Shown here: in pieces, positions 8,065 to 16,523 of the stretch
Numbering within the stretch: the first letter of the stretch is position 1
Layout of the letters: every line of letters starts with the position of its first letter
DNA from: Streptacidiphilus sp041262165
GTDB lineage: Bacteria; Actinomycetota; Actinomycetes; Streptomycetales; Streptomycetaceae
DNA: 64,000 nucleotides
Direction: 5' to 3'
Assembly (NCBI RefSeq): GCF_041262165.1
Contig: NZ_JBGCBY010000025.1
Coordinates: 1-64,000, forward strand
The notes under the pieces: model-generated
The model's database searches: none
The model's input: the letters and a program-made list of their open reading frames with translations, nothing else
Told to the model about the DNA's origin: nothing
Program-made: the position numbers and the translations under genes

Positions 8065-8691
8065 TCAGACGTGCGTCTGTTCGTCGATGTCCGAGCGACG
8101 GCCTCCATACGAGGCGACCAATGCGTCAGCGACGGCCGCCGCGTCTGCATCGGCTATGGCTGCCGGGTACTCCGGCAGCAGGTCGTCCCAGACGGGCAGC
8201 CACGACCCGAACAGCTGGGTCTGCCCCTCGGGCCGGGCGAAGAACCAGATGTGCAGGTGCGCCGCTCCGTCCCCGATCCGATAGACGTGGGCCCGGGAGA
8301 TGTGCGGCAGCGCCTGCACGTGGCGGACGAGGTGTGTGGTGAGCACGCCCAGTTCCGCCGCCATATCGTCGGACAGATCCGCCATGTCGTAGTGCTCGCG
8401 CGAGAACAGCATCAGGACCAGCGGCACACCGACGCCGCCGATCCGGGCCAGTCGCCAGCGCTCGTTGAACCAGATTCCCTCGTCCCGCTTACGGCACATG
8501 TCGCAGTCCGTGGGGTCCTCGCCGTGCCGCGCCGGCTCAGGCAGCACCGGAGGACGCAGCGGCGCGACGCGCAGCCCGTCCTGCTCGAATGGGCTGATGT
8601 TCCAGCCGGTCATCCGCGCCAACGGAAGCCGCAGCTCACCATCCGCAGCCGCACGGGCATGGTCGTAGAACTCATCAGGTCGCAAAGCCAT
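8065..8691 (-). CDS. HIT-like (histidine triad) superfamily protein
   Basis: 208-aa soluble protein of the HIT/GalT-like nucleotide-binding superfamily. Seen: a CDMC pair (Cys63, Cys66) that may bind zinc, the middle segment GVPLVLMLFSREH, and the motif AAHLHIWFFARP (H145, H147), which resembles the HIT HxHxH loop with the third His replaced. It may act as a nucleotidyl hydrolase or transferase, but the incomplete triad makes catalysis uncertain. The start is placed at ATG 8691 (MALRPDEFYDHAR) rather than eight codons upstream. No clear Shine-Dalgarno is visible, so a leaderless mRNA is possible. It stands alone, with mobile-element debris on its 3' side. Confidence 0.65.
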   Translation of the reverse strand: MALRPDEFYDHARAAADGELRLPLARMTGWNISPFEQDGLRVAPLRPPVLPEPARHGEDPTDCDMCRKRDEGIWFNERWRLARIGGVGVPLVLMLFSREHYDMADLSDDMAAELGVLTTHLVRHVQALPHISRAHVYRIGDGAAHLHIWFFARPEGQTQLFGSWLPVWDDLLPEYPAAIADADAAAVADALVASYGGRRSDIDEQTHV

Positions 8692-9162
8692 GATCGAAAG
8701 GCTAGCGTTGCCCATTCGGCGCCCTCACGACGCCCCACCCGGGCCGTTCCGGGGCCGTGCGAGGCAGCCAGCGGCGCTCATGCATATCGGCGGCCGAGCT
8801 GCTGGTAGTGCGCATCGAAGGGGCCACCTGCCCGCCGCGTGCCCGTTCCGAAGGGACGTAGCGGGGATACGGGAATTCACGGTTTGGCCGGCGGTCAGCG
8901 GTAGGTCAGCGGATCGCCAGGTCGGCCCTGATCCGGTAGCGGACTCTTCTACACGATCCCCGGGCACAGCGGCTCGCCGAAGCGCGGATCGTCCGGTGGG
9001 TGAACCTCGTTGCACGCCAGGGGGCGACCGTGGTGGCCCGGGCTCCGGGGCGCGATAAATCCAGGGGGCTTGTCGTACGTGTGCGCTAGCGTTCCGCACG
9101 TTCGTGCCCGCGCAGGCGGTGCCGTTGCCGGGCGCTGTGCGCGGGCCTATGGGAGGGAAAAC
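8692..9162. other. Intergenic region with partial dispersed repeat copy 3
   Basis: 470 bp between divergent genes. At 8741-8775 GGGCCGTTCCGGGGCCGTGC plus GAGGCAG resembles the first part of the dispersed repeats at 3938 and 7872. The rest has no convincing ORF. It must hold the promoters of the HIT-like gene and of the secreted protein starting at 9163. Confidence 0.4.
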
Positions 9163-10554
9163 GTGAAGACATCGCTGGGCGCACGGACCCGTGTCGCTTT
9201 TGCATCGATCGCGGCCATCAGCTTGGCGCTGCTGCTGGCTACGCCGGCGAGCGCAGCCACCGGGACACCGACGACGCCGACCGAACTGTTCAACGCCGAC
9301 CAGGCGTGCTCGACCGATGCGAGCGCGCCCCTGTACGTGGCCGGACGCGGCGGCCTGGTCGTCGAGGGCATCCCCGGTGACAGCGACAGCAGCGTGACGG
9401 AGTTGTCCGTGCAGTACCAGATCTGGCCGCTCTCCGACCCGACGAAGATCGCCACCGCCTCGAACCAGTACGCCCTGGCCGGAAACGAGTCCTCGGCGAA
9501 CCTGGGCGGCGGCTTCCTGACGGACGGCCAGTCCTACGCCTGGCAGGCGCGGACCGTGGACGCGAGCGGCGCCGCCTCGGCCTGGTCGGCGCCGTGCTAC
9601 GTGGCTGATGACGACACCGCGCCCGCCGCTGCTCCCACCGTTTCCTCCGTCAACTACCCTTCGGGGCAGTCGAACCAGGGCGGCGCGCCGATAAAGATCA
9701 CCCTGGACGCGAACGGCACGAGCGACGTCCGCGGCTTTGTGTACTCCTGGGTCGGCAGCCTCCCCGTCGCGGGGGTCGCGTCCATCGGGGAGCACGGGAT
9801 CCCCCAGTTCCAGGACCCCTACAGCGACCCGAAGTACTTCGCTCGTGCGGACGCACTGGGCGGCTCGACCACGGTGAGCCTAGTGCCTCCGCAGGCCAGC
9901 GGGTTCCTGGTCCTGACCGTGGCCAGCCTGGACCGCGCGTTCAACGAGTCCCCGACGACGCGGTTCTACATCCAGGTGAAGTTCGACGGCCCGACGGTGA
10001 CCCAGTTGTCCCACCCGAAGGAGTTCGGCAAGCCCACCACCTTCGAGTTCACCCCTGACCCGGGGGTCGAGGCAGTCAGCCCGGTGGTCAGCTACACCGT
10101 CGTGCACCTGGGGCAGAATCAGACGACCACCACGGTGAAGGCGTCCGCCCAGGGCACCGCCAAGTTGAAGATCACGCTGGACGGCATATACGGGGACACC
10201 CTGCAGGTGTCCTCCACGAGCGCAGACGGCTGGGTCACCCAGGCCAACTGGTGGACCGGCGGCGAGGCCGACACCACTCCCACGGTCTCCTCGGACGTCT
10301 ACGCCGAGAACGGCACTAGCGGCGGCGTCGGAGTGCCCGGCACGTTCACCTTCGCACCGAAGTTCAAGGGCGTGGCGAGCTACACGTACACCTTCAGCGA
10401 CGGTACGACCGGCACGGTCAAGGCCAAGGGGCAGGGCAGCGCCCACATCTCCTGGACCCCGAGCCAGGGCGGCTGGTACGACCTGAACGTCTACGCAACC
10501 ACCGAGAGCGGCATCCAACTGGCCGCCTACGACTACTACTTCACCGTCAACTAG
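9163..10554 (+). CDS. Secreted protein with Ig/PKD-like repeats
   Basis: 463-aa exported protein of unknown function. GTG start at 9163 with GGGAGGG six bases upstream. A longer frame exists but starts far upstream of the signal peptide. Seen: a Sec signal peptide (basic VKTSLGARTR, hydrophobic core, cleavage near ATPASAA), then several roughly 90-residue beta-rich segments with PKD/fibronectin-like endings (SYTYTFSDGTTGTV, YDLNVYATTESG). No catalytic motif and no cell-wall anchor or C-terminal membrane helix were found, so it is probably released. A strong terminator hairpin follows. Adhesion or scaffolding is possible but not shown. Confidence 0.7.
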   Translation: MKTSLGARTRVAFASIAAISLALLLATPASAATGTPTTPTELFNADQACSTDASAPLYVAGRGGLVVEGIPGDSDSSVTELSVQYQIWPLSDPTKIATASNQYALAGNESSANLGGGFLTDGQSYAWQARTVDASGAASAWSAPCYVADDDTAPAAAPTVSSVNYPSGQSNQGGAPIKITLDANGTSDVRGFVYSWVGSLPVAGVASIGEHGIPQFQDPYSDPKYFARADALGGSTTVSLVPPQASGFLVLTVASLDRAFNESPTTRFYIQVKFDGPTVTQLSHPKEFGKPTTFEFTPDPGVEAVSPVVSYTVVHLGQNQTTTTVKASAQGTAKLKITLDGIYGDTLQVSSTSADGWVTQANWWTGGEADTTPTVSSDVYAENGTSGGVGVPGTFTFAPKFKGVASYTYTFSDGTTGTVKAKGQGSAHISWTPSQGGWYDLNVYATTESGIQLAAYDYYFTVN

Positions 10555-10592
10555 CCCCACCGCCGGGTAGCCCACCGCCGCTCCGACGCGTC

Positions 10593-10640
10593 GGACGCCT
10601 CGACCCGCCGTCCCGCCTGGGGCGGCGGGTCGAGGCGTCC
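10593..10640. terminator. Strong hairpin terminator
   Basis: 17-bp perfect inverted repeat (10593-10609 / 10624-10640, GGACGCCTCGACCCGCC) with a short GC-rich loop, just after the secreted-protein gene. Confidence 0.75.
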
Positions 10641-10693
10641 ACGAGGATCAGGACGGCTTTCGGTCGCGTGGAAGGGCTGTCACCCCCAACCGG

Positions 10694-11031
10694 GTGATGG
10701 ACACGCGCACCTCGCTCGGCTGGCATGACGGCGGCCTTTCGTCCGGCCAGAGCATCGCCCTGACCGGACTTGAGGACTGGTACGACGGAGTGCCTCCGTT
10801 CGGAGCCACCGCGCTCACGCTCAACGTCACGGCGACGAACACGGCGACGGGTGGTTATGTCGCCGTGTTCCCGTACGGCCCGTCCGACCCGAACACCTCC
10901 ACTCTCGACTTCTCGGCCGGTCCATCTCCAATCAGGCGGTGGTGCGATTGCTCAACGACGGAGTCGCGTTCTCCCATGGAGGGGGACATGTCGACCTCGT
11001 AGCCGATGTCGTGGGCTACTACATCAACTGA
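10694..11031 (+). pseudogene. Orphan surface-protein C-terminal module, frameshifted
   Basis: Encodes one copy of the roughly 120-residue module found three times at the C-terminus of the beta-helix protein at 36453-39281: RVMDTRTSLG, then TALTLNVTATNTATGGYVAVFP, then NTSTLDFSAG. A frameshift near 10920 moves the rest, SISNQAVVRLLNDG and VDLVADVVGYYIN, into another frame, ending at TGA 11029. The upstream gene body is absent; only the last module remains. Relic of a larger secreted protein, or material from module shuffling. Confidence 0.75.
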
Positions 11032-11058
11032 CGACTCGGCATCCTCGATGCGACCAGA

Positions 11059-11100
11059 CCCGCACGGTCCGCCAGTCGAACGGCAGACGGACCGTGCGGG
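11059..11100. terminator. Perfect hairpin after the module relic
   Basis: 13-bp perfect inverted repeat CCCGCACGGTCCG / CGGACCGTGCGGG (11059-11071 and 11088-11100) 28 bp after the relic's stop. It probably was the terminator of the original surface-protein gene. Confidence 0.65.
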
Positions 11101-11140
11101 TCCCGATACGGGTCCCGATACGGGTCCCGATACGGGTACC
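11098..11140 (+). repeat. 12-bp tandem repeat
   Basis: GGGTCCCGATAC repeated three times exactly, plus a partial fourth copy (GGGTACC), directly abutting the hairpin. The unit is a multiple of three but no supported gene covers it. Confidence 0.85.
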
Positions 11141-11505
11141 GAGGAGGGCCGCTGACGTCGCTGCTCGTGCTCAGGACTGGGGCGGGGTGGACGAGGCCGG
11201 CGACTCCTTGCGCACGCTCAGTCCAGGACGTCAATTATGGGGACTGCGCAAGCAGCCGGCCCCGCCGCGACGGGTAGGCGGTTGGGCTCGCCGAAGATCA
11301 TGAGGCCTGACATTCCTCAACTCTGCTGTGGCGAGAGGCTTTCGCCATGCTCGGGGAGAACGTCGGCCGGTGCCACGGATGCGGGGGTACTCCAGCAACA
11401 CGGTCACCGACTGCCTGGGGTCCAGCCGGGTAGGGCCGACGTCCAGGTGACTCCGTAGGATGTGGCGCGCCGCCAGGGTGTGCGGGGGAGGAACGGGGGA
11501 TCAGC
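11141..11505. other. Gene-free stretch upstream of the signal peptidase
   Basis: 365 bp with normal high GC and no ORF with family resemblance. It must contain the signal peptidase promoter; GGGGGAGGAACGGGGG just before 11506 gives its ribosome-binding site. Confidence 0.4.
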
Positions 11506-12249
11506 ATGACGGCCGAGGGTCCGAACCAGCCACGAAGAGGGCGGCGTAGGCCGCTACGACTGGCCCTGGCTGTGACGTGCTTGGGGATCGTGATGATCGT
11601 GGCCGGAGGTGTCACGCTTCACGCCGGCGTCCACGCGTACCGCGTGAGCAGTGCCGCCATGTCTCCGACCTTCGTGCCGGGTGATCTGGTGGTCGGGGAG
11701 ACCGTCGTCCCGGCCACGCTTCGGCACGGCGACGTGGTACTGGCTGATCCCATGGGGTGGGGTGTCCGCGGACCGGTCCTCAAAAGGGTGATCGGCACCG
11801 GCGGTGACCGGATCACGTGCTGCGCCTCTGGACACGTGACCGTCGACGGGAAACCACTCGACGAGCCGTACGCGCCCTCGGCGGACGGCGGCATGCCGGA
11901 CTTTGCGGTCACTGTCCCTGCGGGTCGCGTGTTCCTCCTGGGCGACAACCGTGCGGATTCCATCGACTCTCGGATGTTCCTGAGCCAGGCTCAGGGCAGC
12001 CTCCCCGCCTCCGCTGTGCTCTCACGCGTCGTGTGGACATCAAGGAGCGGGTTCCAGGGCGGGGCATCCACGACCCTGCTGGTCTCGTCCCTACTGACCG
12101 CCATCGGCCTGCTGCTCCTGCTGATCGGGCTGATAGCTCTGCCCATCGCCCTGGTCATCGCCGCTCGGCGTTCCCGGGCGGCCAAGTCTGCGGCCCGGAG
12201 CCTGTCCGGCCCTTCCGAGGATCAACCACGCCCGATTGGACACGCCTGA
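11506..12249 (+). CDS. lepB: Type I signal peptidase (S26)
   Basis: 247-aa membrane serine protease that cleaves Sec and Tat signal peptides on the outer face of the membrane. Seen: a basic N-terminus, one membrane helix (about 19-42), the catalytic serine box SSAAMSPTF (Ser53), the general base in VLKRVIGTGGD (Lys93), the conserved GDNRADSIDSR box, and a second membrane helix near the C-terminus (about 190-215), as is usual for actinobacterial paralogues. ATG start with a purine-rich GGGGGAGGAA upstream. It stands alone between secreted-protein debris and glycosyltransferase genes. Streptomycetes usually have several paralogues, so this is one of a set. Confidence 0.9.
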   Translation: MTAEGPNQPRRGRRRPLRLALAVTCLGIVMIVAGGVTLHAGVHAYRVSSAAMSPTFVPGDLVVGETVVPATLRHGDVVLADPMGWGVRGPVLKRVIGTGGDRITCCASGHVTVDGKPLDEPYAPSADGGMPDFAVTVPAGRVFLLGDNRADSIDSRMFLSQAQGSLPASAVLSRVVWTSRSGFQGGASTTLLVSSLLTAIGLLLLLIGLIALPIALVIAARRSRAAKSAARSLSGPSEDQPRPIGHA

Positions 12250-12289
12250 AAGGCGGAGGGTCCGATCGGCTCGGGCACTCGGTCGGCCT

Positions 12290-12364
12290 TTCGGGCACGA
12301 GTGCGCTCAAGCGGTACGTAGTCGGTTGCACGCGTCGACCACACAGGGTGTCGATCCGCAGCTC
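12290..12364 (-). pseudogene. Fragment related to the small gene at 41670-41945
   Basis: The minus strand reads ELRIDTLCGRRVQPTTYRLSALVP, nearly the same as HLRMDTLCGRLVQPTTYRMSLFVP at the end of the small ORF at 41670. Only these 25 codons are recognisable. It lies between the signal peptidase stop and the next gene, so a piece of the same accessory gene was once here. Confidence 0.6.
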
Positions 12365-12393
12365 GCGATGGGTGGGCGAGCGTCTCGGGACAC

Positions 12394-13857
12394 TTACCAA
12401 ACCCAGCCATGACCGCCGGTGTTGTGGACCAGGGCAAGGGCTGCGGTGATCAGGGCGAGCCAGCGCGTCAGTGGGCTGCGCGGCAGCAGCGCCGCCAGGG
12501 GCCAGGCGGCGGCTGTGTACCAGGGCATGCACCAGGGAGCCACCACGATCCAGGCGAAGATCAGGGCGAAGGGCACGGCGACCACGCCTGGGGGCTTACC
12601 GGGGATCCGGCGCAGAGCCAGGGCGGCCACCAGCAGCAGGAGCACGGGCCAGATGGCGCTGATGGCGAAGGCAGTGGACGCCTGCCCGATCGTCAACCGT
12701 CCGAAGTGCTGTACTACCTGCCACACCGAGGGAACCGAGACGAGGTCCGAGGCCGTGGAGAGGGGTGCCAGAGCGTGCAGCCCGTACGTGAAGTACAGGG
12801 CGACCACGGTGACCACACTGACGACGGTGATGCGCAGCGCGCGGACCCAGGCACGCTGGCGGACGAGCGGCCAGATCAGTCCGACGCCGATCAGAGCTGC
12901 GCTGACCTTGACTCCTGCGGCCAGGCCCACAGCGGCACCGGCGAGGAGGTCGTGGTGCAGCAGCGTGCCCCGTCTGACAGAAAGTACGGCGCAGAGGGCC
13001 AGGGCGGCGACATAGGTGTCCAAGTGCCCGCCGCCGACCAGTTGGCCGATCAGGAGCGGATTGGCCATCCACAGCAGTCCCGCGCGAATCTCGTCCTCTG
13101 CCTGGCGCATCAGCAGCCAGCCGACCGCGATGAAGACGACGGCGTTCGCGACCATCAGCAGCCATATGGTCAGCCATGGATGGCTGCCGCCGATCATGGC
13201 CGCACCCTCCTGGATCCAGGTGGCGATCGGTCCGTACACCGACGGGGTGTGGAGCCAGCTGCTGCTGACGAGTTGCGCGTACGGGCCGCCCAACAGTCCA
13301 GGGGTGGAGGAGTAAGGATCGCCGCCCAGCGCGGCTATTCGCCCGTATGCGGCGTAACTGGCCGTGTCCGATGAGCCTATCGGGGTCAGGCAGGCGAGGG
13401 TGAGCACGGCAGCGGTGCCGGCCGTGAGCAGTTGGCGCCGCGACGGGCGCCAGCCTGCGCGGTTGGCGGCGAGCATGCCGAGCAGCCCAAGCAGTTGCAG
13501 GACGATCGCCGTGAGGGTGAGGTAGGTGGACGCGGCGCCGGGCAGCGCGGGCAGCAGGGACAGCGGCAGCCGTGCGTCAAGGGTGTGGTCATTGGGCGAG
13601 GCCAGGCCGACGACGGCCAGCAGCAACGTGCCGACGACGGCAAGGGTGACCGCGATCCTCGGCGTTGCGAGCGTCCGGATGGGGAATCTGTCCCCGGCCG
13701 GCGGCCGTGACCGCTGGGCGGGAATGCGCCGCAGGTTTTTGGCGGTGGCTACGTCGAGGGTCTCGGGCGGCTCCGGCTCCGTGCGTATCACGGACTCGTC
13801 CTTTGGCAGCAGTGTCGTCTTGCGCTGAACGGATCTTTCGACCGCCGACCGGCGCAA
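12394..13857 (-). CDS. Polytopic mannosyltransferase-like protein (GT-C, MptB-like)
   Basis: 487-aa integral membrane protein with about 12 hydrophobic helices, a GT-C type glycosyltransferase. Seen: a soluble N-terminus of about 60 residues, then TM helices. After the second or third helix comes SSDTASYAAYGRIAALGGDPY followed by GPIATWIQ, which resembles the first periplasmic loop of MptB-type polyprenyl-phosphomannose-dependent mannosyltransferases (acidic residue, SYAA.G, DPY, YGP). Likely role: adding sugars from a lipid-linked donor to a cell-envelope glycan or secreted protein. ATG 13857 is the longest start; in-frame later starts within the soluble tail are possible. The leftward gene at 14105 encodes a related GT87 protein; the gap of 247 bp (13858-14104) shows nothing else. 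Confidence 0.7.
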   Translation of the reverse strand: MRRSAVERSVQRKTTLLPKDESVIRTEPEPPETLDVATAKNLRRIPAQRSRPPAGDRFPIRTLATPRIAVTLAVVGTLLLAVVGLASPNDHTLDARLPLSLLPALPGAASTYLTLTAIVLQLLGLLGMLAANRAGWRPSRRQLLTAGTAAVLTLACLTPIGSSDTASYAAYGRIAALGGDPYSSTPGLLGGPYAQLVSSSWLHTPSVYGPIATWIQEGAAMIGGSHPWLTIWLLMVANAVVFIAVGWLLMRQAEDEIRAGLLWMANPLLIGQLVGGGHLDTYVAALALCAVLSVRRGTLLHHDLLAGAAVGLAAGVKVSAALIGVGLIWPLVRQRAWVRALRITVVSVVTVVALYFTYGLHALAPLSTASDLVSVPSVWQVVQHFGRLTIGQASTAFAISAIWPVLLLLVAALALRRIPGKPPGVVAVPFALIFAWIVVAPWCMPWYTAAAWPLAALLPRSPLTRWLALITAALALVHNTGGHGWVW

Positions 13858-14104
13858 CGAGCGTGCACCCCGCCAGGGAGCTCAGTGGATCGAGCCTCGG
13901 TGGCTTCCGTGGGTGTCGGGACTGAGGCGGGTCGCAGGATTGCCGCGACACCTGAGGCGCGAGCCCGGAAGCGGATCCGGATCGCCATCTCGCCCAGGAG
14001 GGCTGTGTTGCGATTGGTGGCCGGACAGGTCGGCGCGAGCGGATGAGTCACCCCGGAAGCGTATAGACGCTTCCTGGGATGGCGGACGGGGGTAGGGCAA
14101 CCGC

Positions 14105-15418
14105 CTACACGACTACGCCCCGAACGCGCTCACGCAGCCCGGATCGGGCCTCGATCGGCCGGGGGCGGCGCAGAACACGGGCCCAGGCAACACCCAGGAA
14201 CGCAAGCCCCGCGAGCGGATAGACCGCCGCGAAGGGCATCTCCCAGTACGGAAGGTGGAGCGCTCCGTCCCCCGACTGCGGCACCACCCACAGGCACTGG
14301 CAGGTGAACGCAGTCACGGTGACGGCGAGCGTCGTGCGCCGCCCCATCCGGCGGTGACCGCCACGGTCGTTCTCGGCTGAAGCTTCGGCCGCCAGCAGAA
14401 TGATCACTGGGACGCACCACACCCAGTGATGTGACCAGCTGATCGGCGAGACCAGCAGACCGGTGATCGCACAGCACAGCACGCCCCAGGCTTCGGCTCG
14501 CGGTGCCGTCGAGGATCGTCGGGCGCAGGCTGTGGCCACCGCGAGTCCGAGGACGCCGACGGCCGCGGTCGCGACGACCGCCCAGGCACCGGGGTCGGCG
14601 GTGTGGAACAGCCTGGCGAGCGCGCCCCGCAGGGACTGGTTGTCGACGATCCAGGTCTTGCCGACGCGACCGGTATCGAAGAGGTCCTTGGTCCAGAAGT
14701 TCATCGAGTCGTTCGGGAGCGCCAGCCAGCCGAGCAGGACCGTGCCGAGGCTGGCGGCCCCGGCGACCAGGGCGGCCCGGACTCGTCCGGTGAACAGGAG
14801 GTAGAGGGCGAACAGGCCGGGGGTCAGCTTGATCCCGGCGGCGATACCGATGGCGATGCCCTTGCTGCGACTGCTGTCGGAGCGGGTGAGGTCCCACAGC
14901 ACCAGCACCGAGAGAAGGATGTTGATCTGCCCGTAGTTCAGGGTGGTCCAGACCGGTTCCAGCCATACCCCGAAGCATGCCGCCAGGATCGCGACAGCAG
15001 GTTGCAAGCGCCTGGCCGGCCAGCCCGCCAGTCGGCACGCGAGGAGCGCGAACAGCCCCAGGAGTCCGACGTTGCCGAGCGTCACGAGCGCGCGTGCCGG
15101 TGCGACGGGTATCCAGGCCAGGCCGGTGAACGCCAGGGCCGCGAAGGGCGGGTAGGTCGCCGACAGCTGCCATGGCAGGACCCTCATGGCGTAGAGGTCC
15201 TGATCCGCCAGTACGGCGTGGCCCTCTGCGCGATAGACGACCAGGTCGACCATGGAGAGATGCAGCAGGAAGTGCCGCAGCAGTCCGTAGCCGAGGAGGG
15301 ACACGCCTCCCAGGAAGGCCGCTGCGAGCGTGGGGTTCCGTCGGGAGAAGCCTGCCGGCCTGCGGCCGGCCCGAAGCGGGGCCCTCTGCCCTTCGACTCC
15401 GTACTCGTGATTCGCCAT
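14105..15418 (-). CDS. GT87-family (DUF2029) mannosyltransferase
   Basis: 437-aa integral membrane glycosyltransferase. Seen: about ten TM helices, the N-terminal loop MVDLVVYRAEGHAVLADQDLY with the family's acidic residue, ATYPPFAAL, then LNYGQINILL and GIKLTPGLFALYLL, all classic DUF2029/GT87 (PimE-like) signatures. Family members transfer mannose from polyprenyl-phosphate mannose outside the membrane. The open frame extends to 15685, but its extra N-terminus is arginine-rich and out of character; ATG 15418 (MANHEYGVEG) is preferred. It lies in the same direction as the MptB-like gene, and the two may act on one glycan. Confidence 0.82.
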   Translation of the reverse strand: MANHEYGVEGQRAPLRAGRRPAGFSRRNPTLAAAFLGGVSLLGYGLLRHFLLHLSMVDLVVYRAEGHAVLADQDLYAMRVLPWQLSATYPPFAALAFTGLAWIPVAPARALVTLGNVGLLGLFALLACRLAGWPARRLQPAVAILAACFGVWLEPVWTTLNYGQINILLSVLVLWDLTRSDSSRSKGIAIGIAAGIKLTPGLFALYLLFTGRVRAALVAGAASLGTVLLGWLALPNDSMNFWTKDLFDTGRVGKTWIVDNQSLRGALARLFHTADPGAWAVVATAAVGVLGLAVATACARRSSTAPRAEAWGVLCCAITGLLVSPISWSHHWVWCVPVIILLAAEASAENDRGGHRRMGRRTTLAVTVTAFTCQCLWVVPQSGDGALHLPYWEMPFAAVYPLAGLAFLGVAWARVLRRPRPIEARSGLRERVRGVVV

Positions 15419-15567
15419 AGGTGGGGATTCTTGCAGGCGGTGCTGTGTCGACGAGCAGGCCATCCGGGTCGGAGTCGGCCCTCTGCGAGAACACCCTCGG
15501 CCAGGCGAAGACCGAGAGCACCAGGCCCGTGCATCCCGTCGCCCGTCATGGCAGCGGCACGACCGGA

Positions 15568-15740
15568 TCATCCGGCGGGCGTCAACGATTCCCCGTCGAG
15601 TCGGGGGGCTGCCACGACCGTGTCGGCGACGACCCGTGCCTGTTTCCCGTCGAGGACGGTGCGGCCGAACAGGAGCCCATGCCACATCTGACCGACAACC
15701 GCGTCGATCAGGAAGTCGTTGTCCCTCCTGACCTCGCCGC
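15568..15740 (-). pseudogene. TetR-like regulator, C-terminal relic
   Basis: On the minus strand, in a frame different from the methyltransferase, the sequence ARGEVRRDNDFLIDAVVGQM continues WHGLLFGRTVLDGKQ and ARVVADTVVAA to a stop at 15568. This is the look of the last helices of a TetR ligand domain. No DNA-binding part is present. It overlaps the end of the methyltransferase gene, which probably gained its odd Gly/Pro/Ala-rich tail from this junction. The remaining gap up to 15418 shows nothing. Confidence 0.45.
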
Positions 15741-16439
15741 GGGCGCGGGCCCGGGCGCGGGCGCGGGCCCGGAGCTGACGTCGCGGGCCGGCCTGGCCGC
15801 GGTGACGTAGCGGATCCAGGGACGCAGGTCGCCGACCTGGATCTGCTCGAACTCCGTGTCGCGGACCAGGACTTCCAGCTGGTCGATCGGATTGTGCTCC
15901 ATGGCGGAACCGGTGGCGGCGCCGACCAGGTGTCGGCCGACCCGGCTGCTGGGCGGGCGGAAGTCGGCGATCATCAGGCGGCCGCCGGGGCGCAGTACCC
16001 GGTACATCTCGGCCAGCGCCTGCGGACGTACCGGCTCGGGCAGATGATGAATCATCAGGCTGCTGACCACGACGTCGAAGGAGTCGTCGGGGGCCTCGAT
16101 CCGTTCGGCGATCCCGCGCTCGAAGGCGCAGCCGATCATTCCGTCTGCCAGCCTGCGGGCGTGTTCGATGACCGGCGCGGACGGGTCGGTACCGAGGGCG
16201 GTGCCGCCGGGCGAGACGACCCTGCCCAACTGCCGGGTGAGGTATCCGGTCCCGCAGCCCAGGTCCAGAGCGCGGTCTCCGGGGCTGGCGCCGCTGAGCT
16301 CCGCCAGCCGGGTGAAGACGCGGTTGCGGCGACCGCCGAAGGCGAGGGCCGCGAAGAGTTCGTAGCCCCGTCCCTGGTCGATGGTGGTGCCGCCGGTGTC
16401 CTGCTGCGGGTTTCCGTGCAGAAGGCGTCCGAGTTCCAT
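15708..16439 (-). CDS. Class I SAM-dependent methyltransferase
   Basis: 243-aa small-molecule methyltransferase of the UbiE/Methyltransf_11 type. Seen: motif I ALDLGCGTGYLT, GTDPSAPVIEHAR (acidic end of strand 2), FDVVVSSLMIHHL (motif post II), and EMYRVLRPGGRLMIADF. Substrate unknown. The last 30 residues are a Gly/Pro/Ala run (GPAPAPGPAPAAR) not typical of the family and coincide with a TetR relic in another frame. Divergent from the TetR gene at 16524, with two palindromic operators between them, so it is very probably that repressor's target. Confidence 0.85.
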   Translation of the reverse strand: MELGRLLHGNPQQDTGGTTIDQGRGYELFAALAFGGRRNRVFTRLAELSGASPGDRALDLGCGTGYLTRQLGRVVSPGGTALGTDPSAPVIEHARRLADGMIGCAFERGIAERIEAPDDSFDVVVSSLMIHHLPEPVRPQALAEMYRVLRPGGRLMIADFRPPSSRVGRHLVGAATGSAMEHNPIDQLEVLVRDTEFEQIQVGDLRPWIRYVTAARPARDVSSGPAPAPGPAPAARSGGTTTS

Positions 16440-16451
16440 GCCTGCCCCTAA

Positions 16452-16492
16452 CTTAGTGGTGACTAAGAACGCTCATCTTAGTCATGACTAAG
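16452..16492. promoter_or_regulatory. Twin TetR operators between the divergent genes
   Basis: Two 16-bp palindromes with identical arms: CTTAGTGGTGACTAAG (16452-16467) and the perfect CTTAGTCATGACTAAG (16477-16492). Their centres are 25 bp apart. They sit immediately before both start codons of the methyltransferase/TetR divergon and are the obvious binding sites of that TetR. Confidence 0.85.
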
Positions 16493-16523
16493 TTTTGTTG
16501 GCAAGGCCGTCTACGATGACCGG

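Noticed and set aside
11098..11140. CRISPR or iteron array
   Set aside because: Only three and a half 12-bp units, no spacers, no replication gene nearby.
10770..11303. 177-codon Arg-rich plus ORF
   Set aside because: Shadow frame running across the module relic, hairpin and tandem repeat.
12409..13374. Plus-strand frame across the glycosyltransferase gene
   Set aside because: Gln/Gly/Asp-rich shadow; the minus product is a coherent membrane protein.
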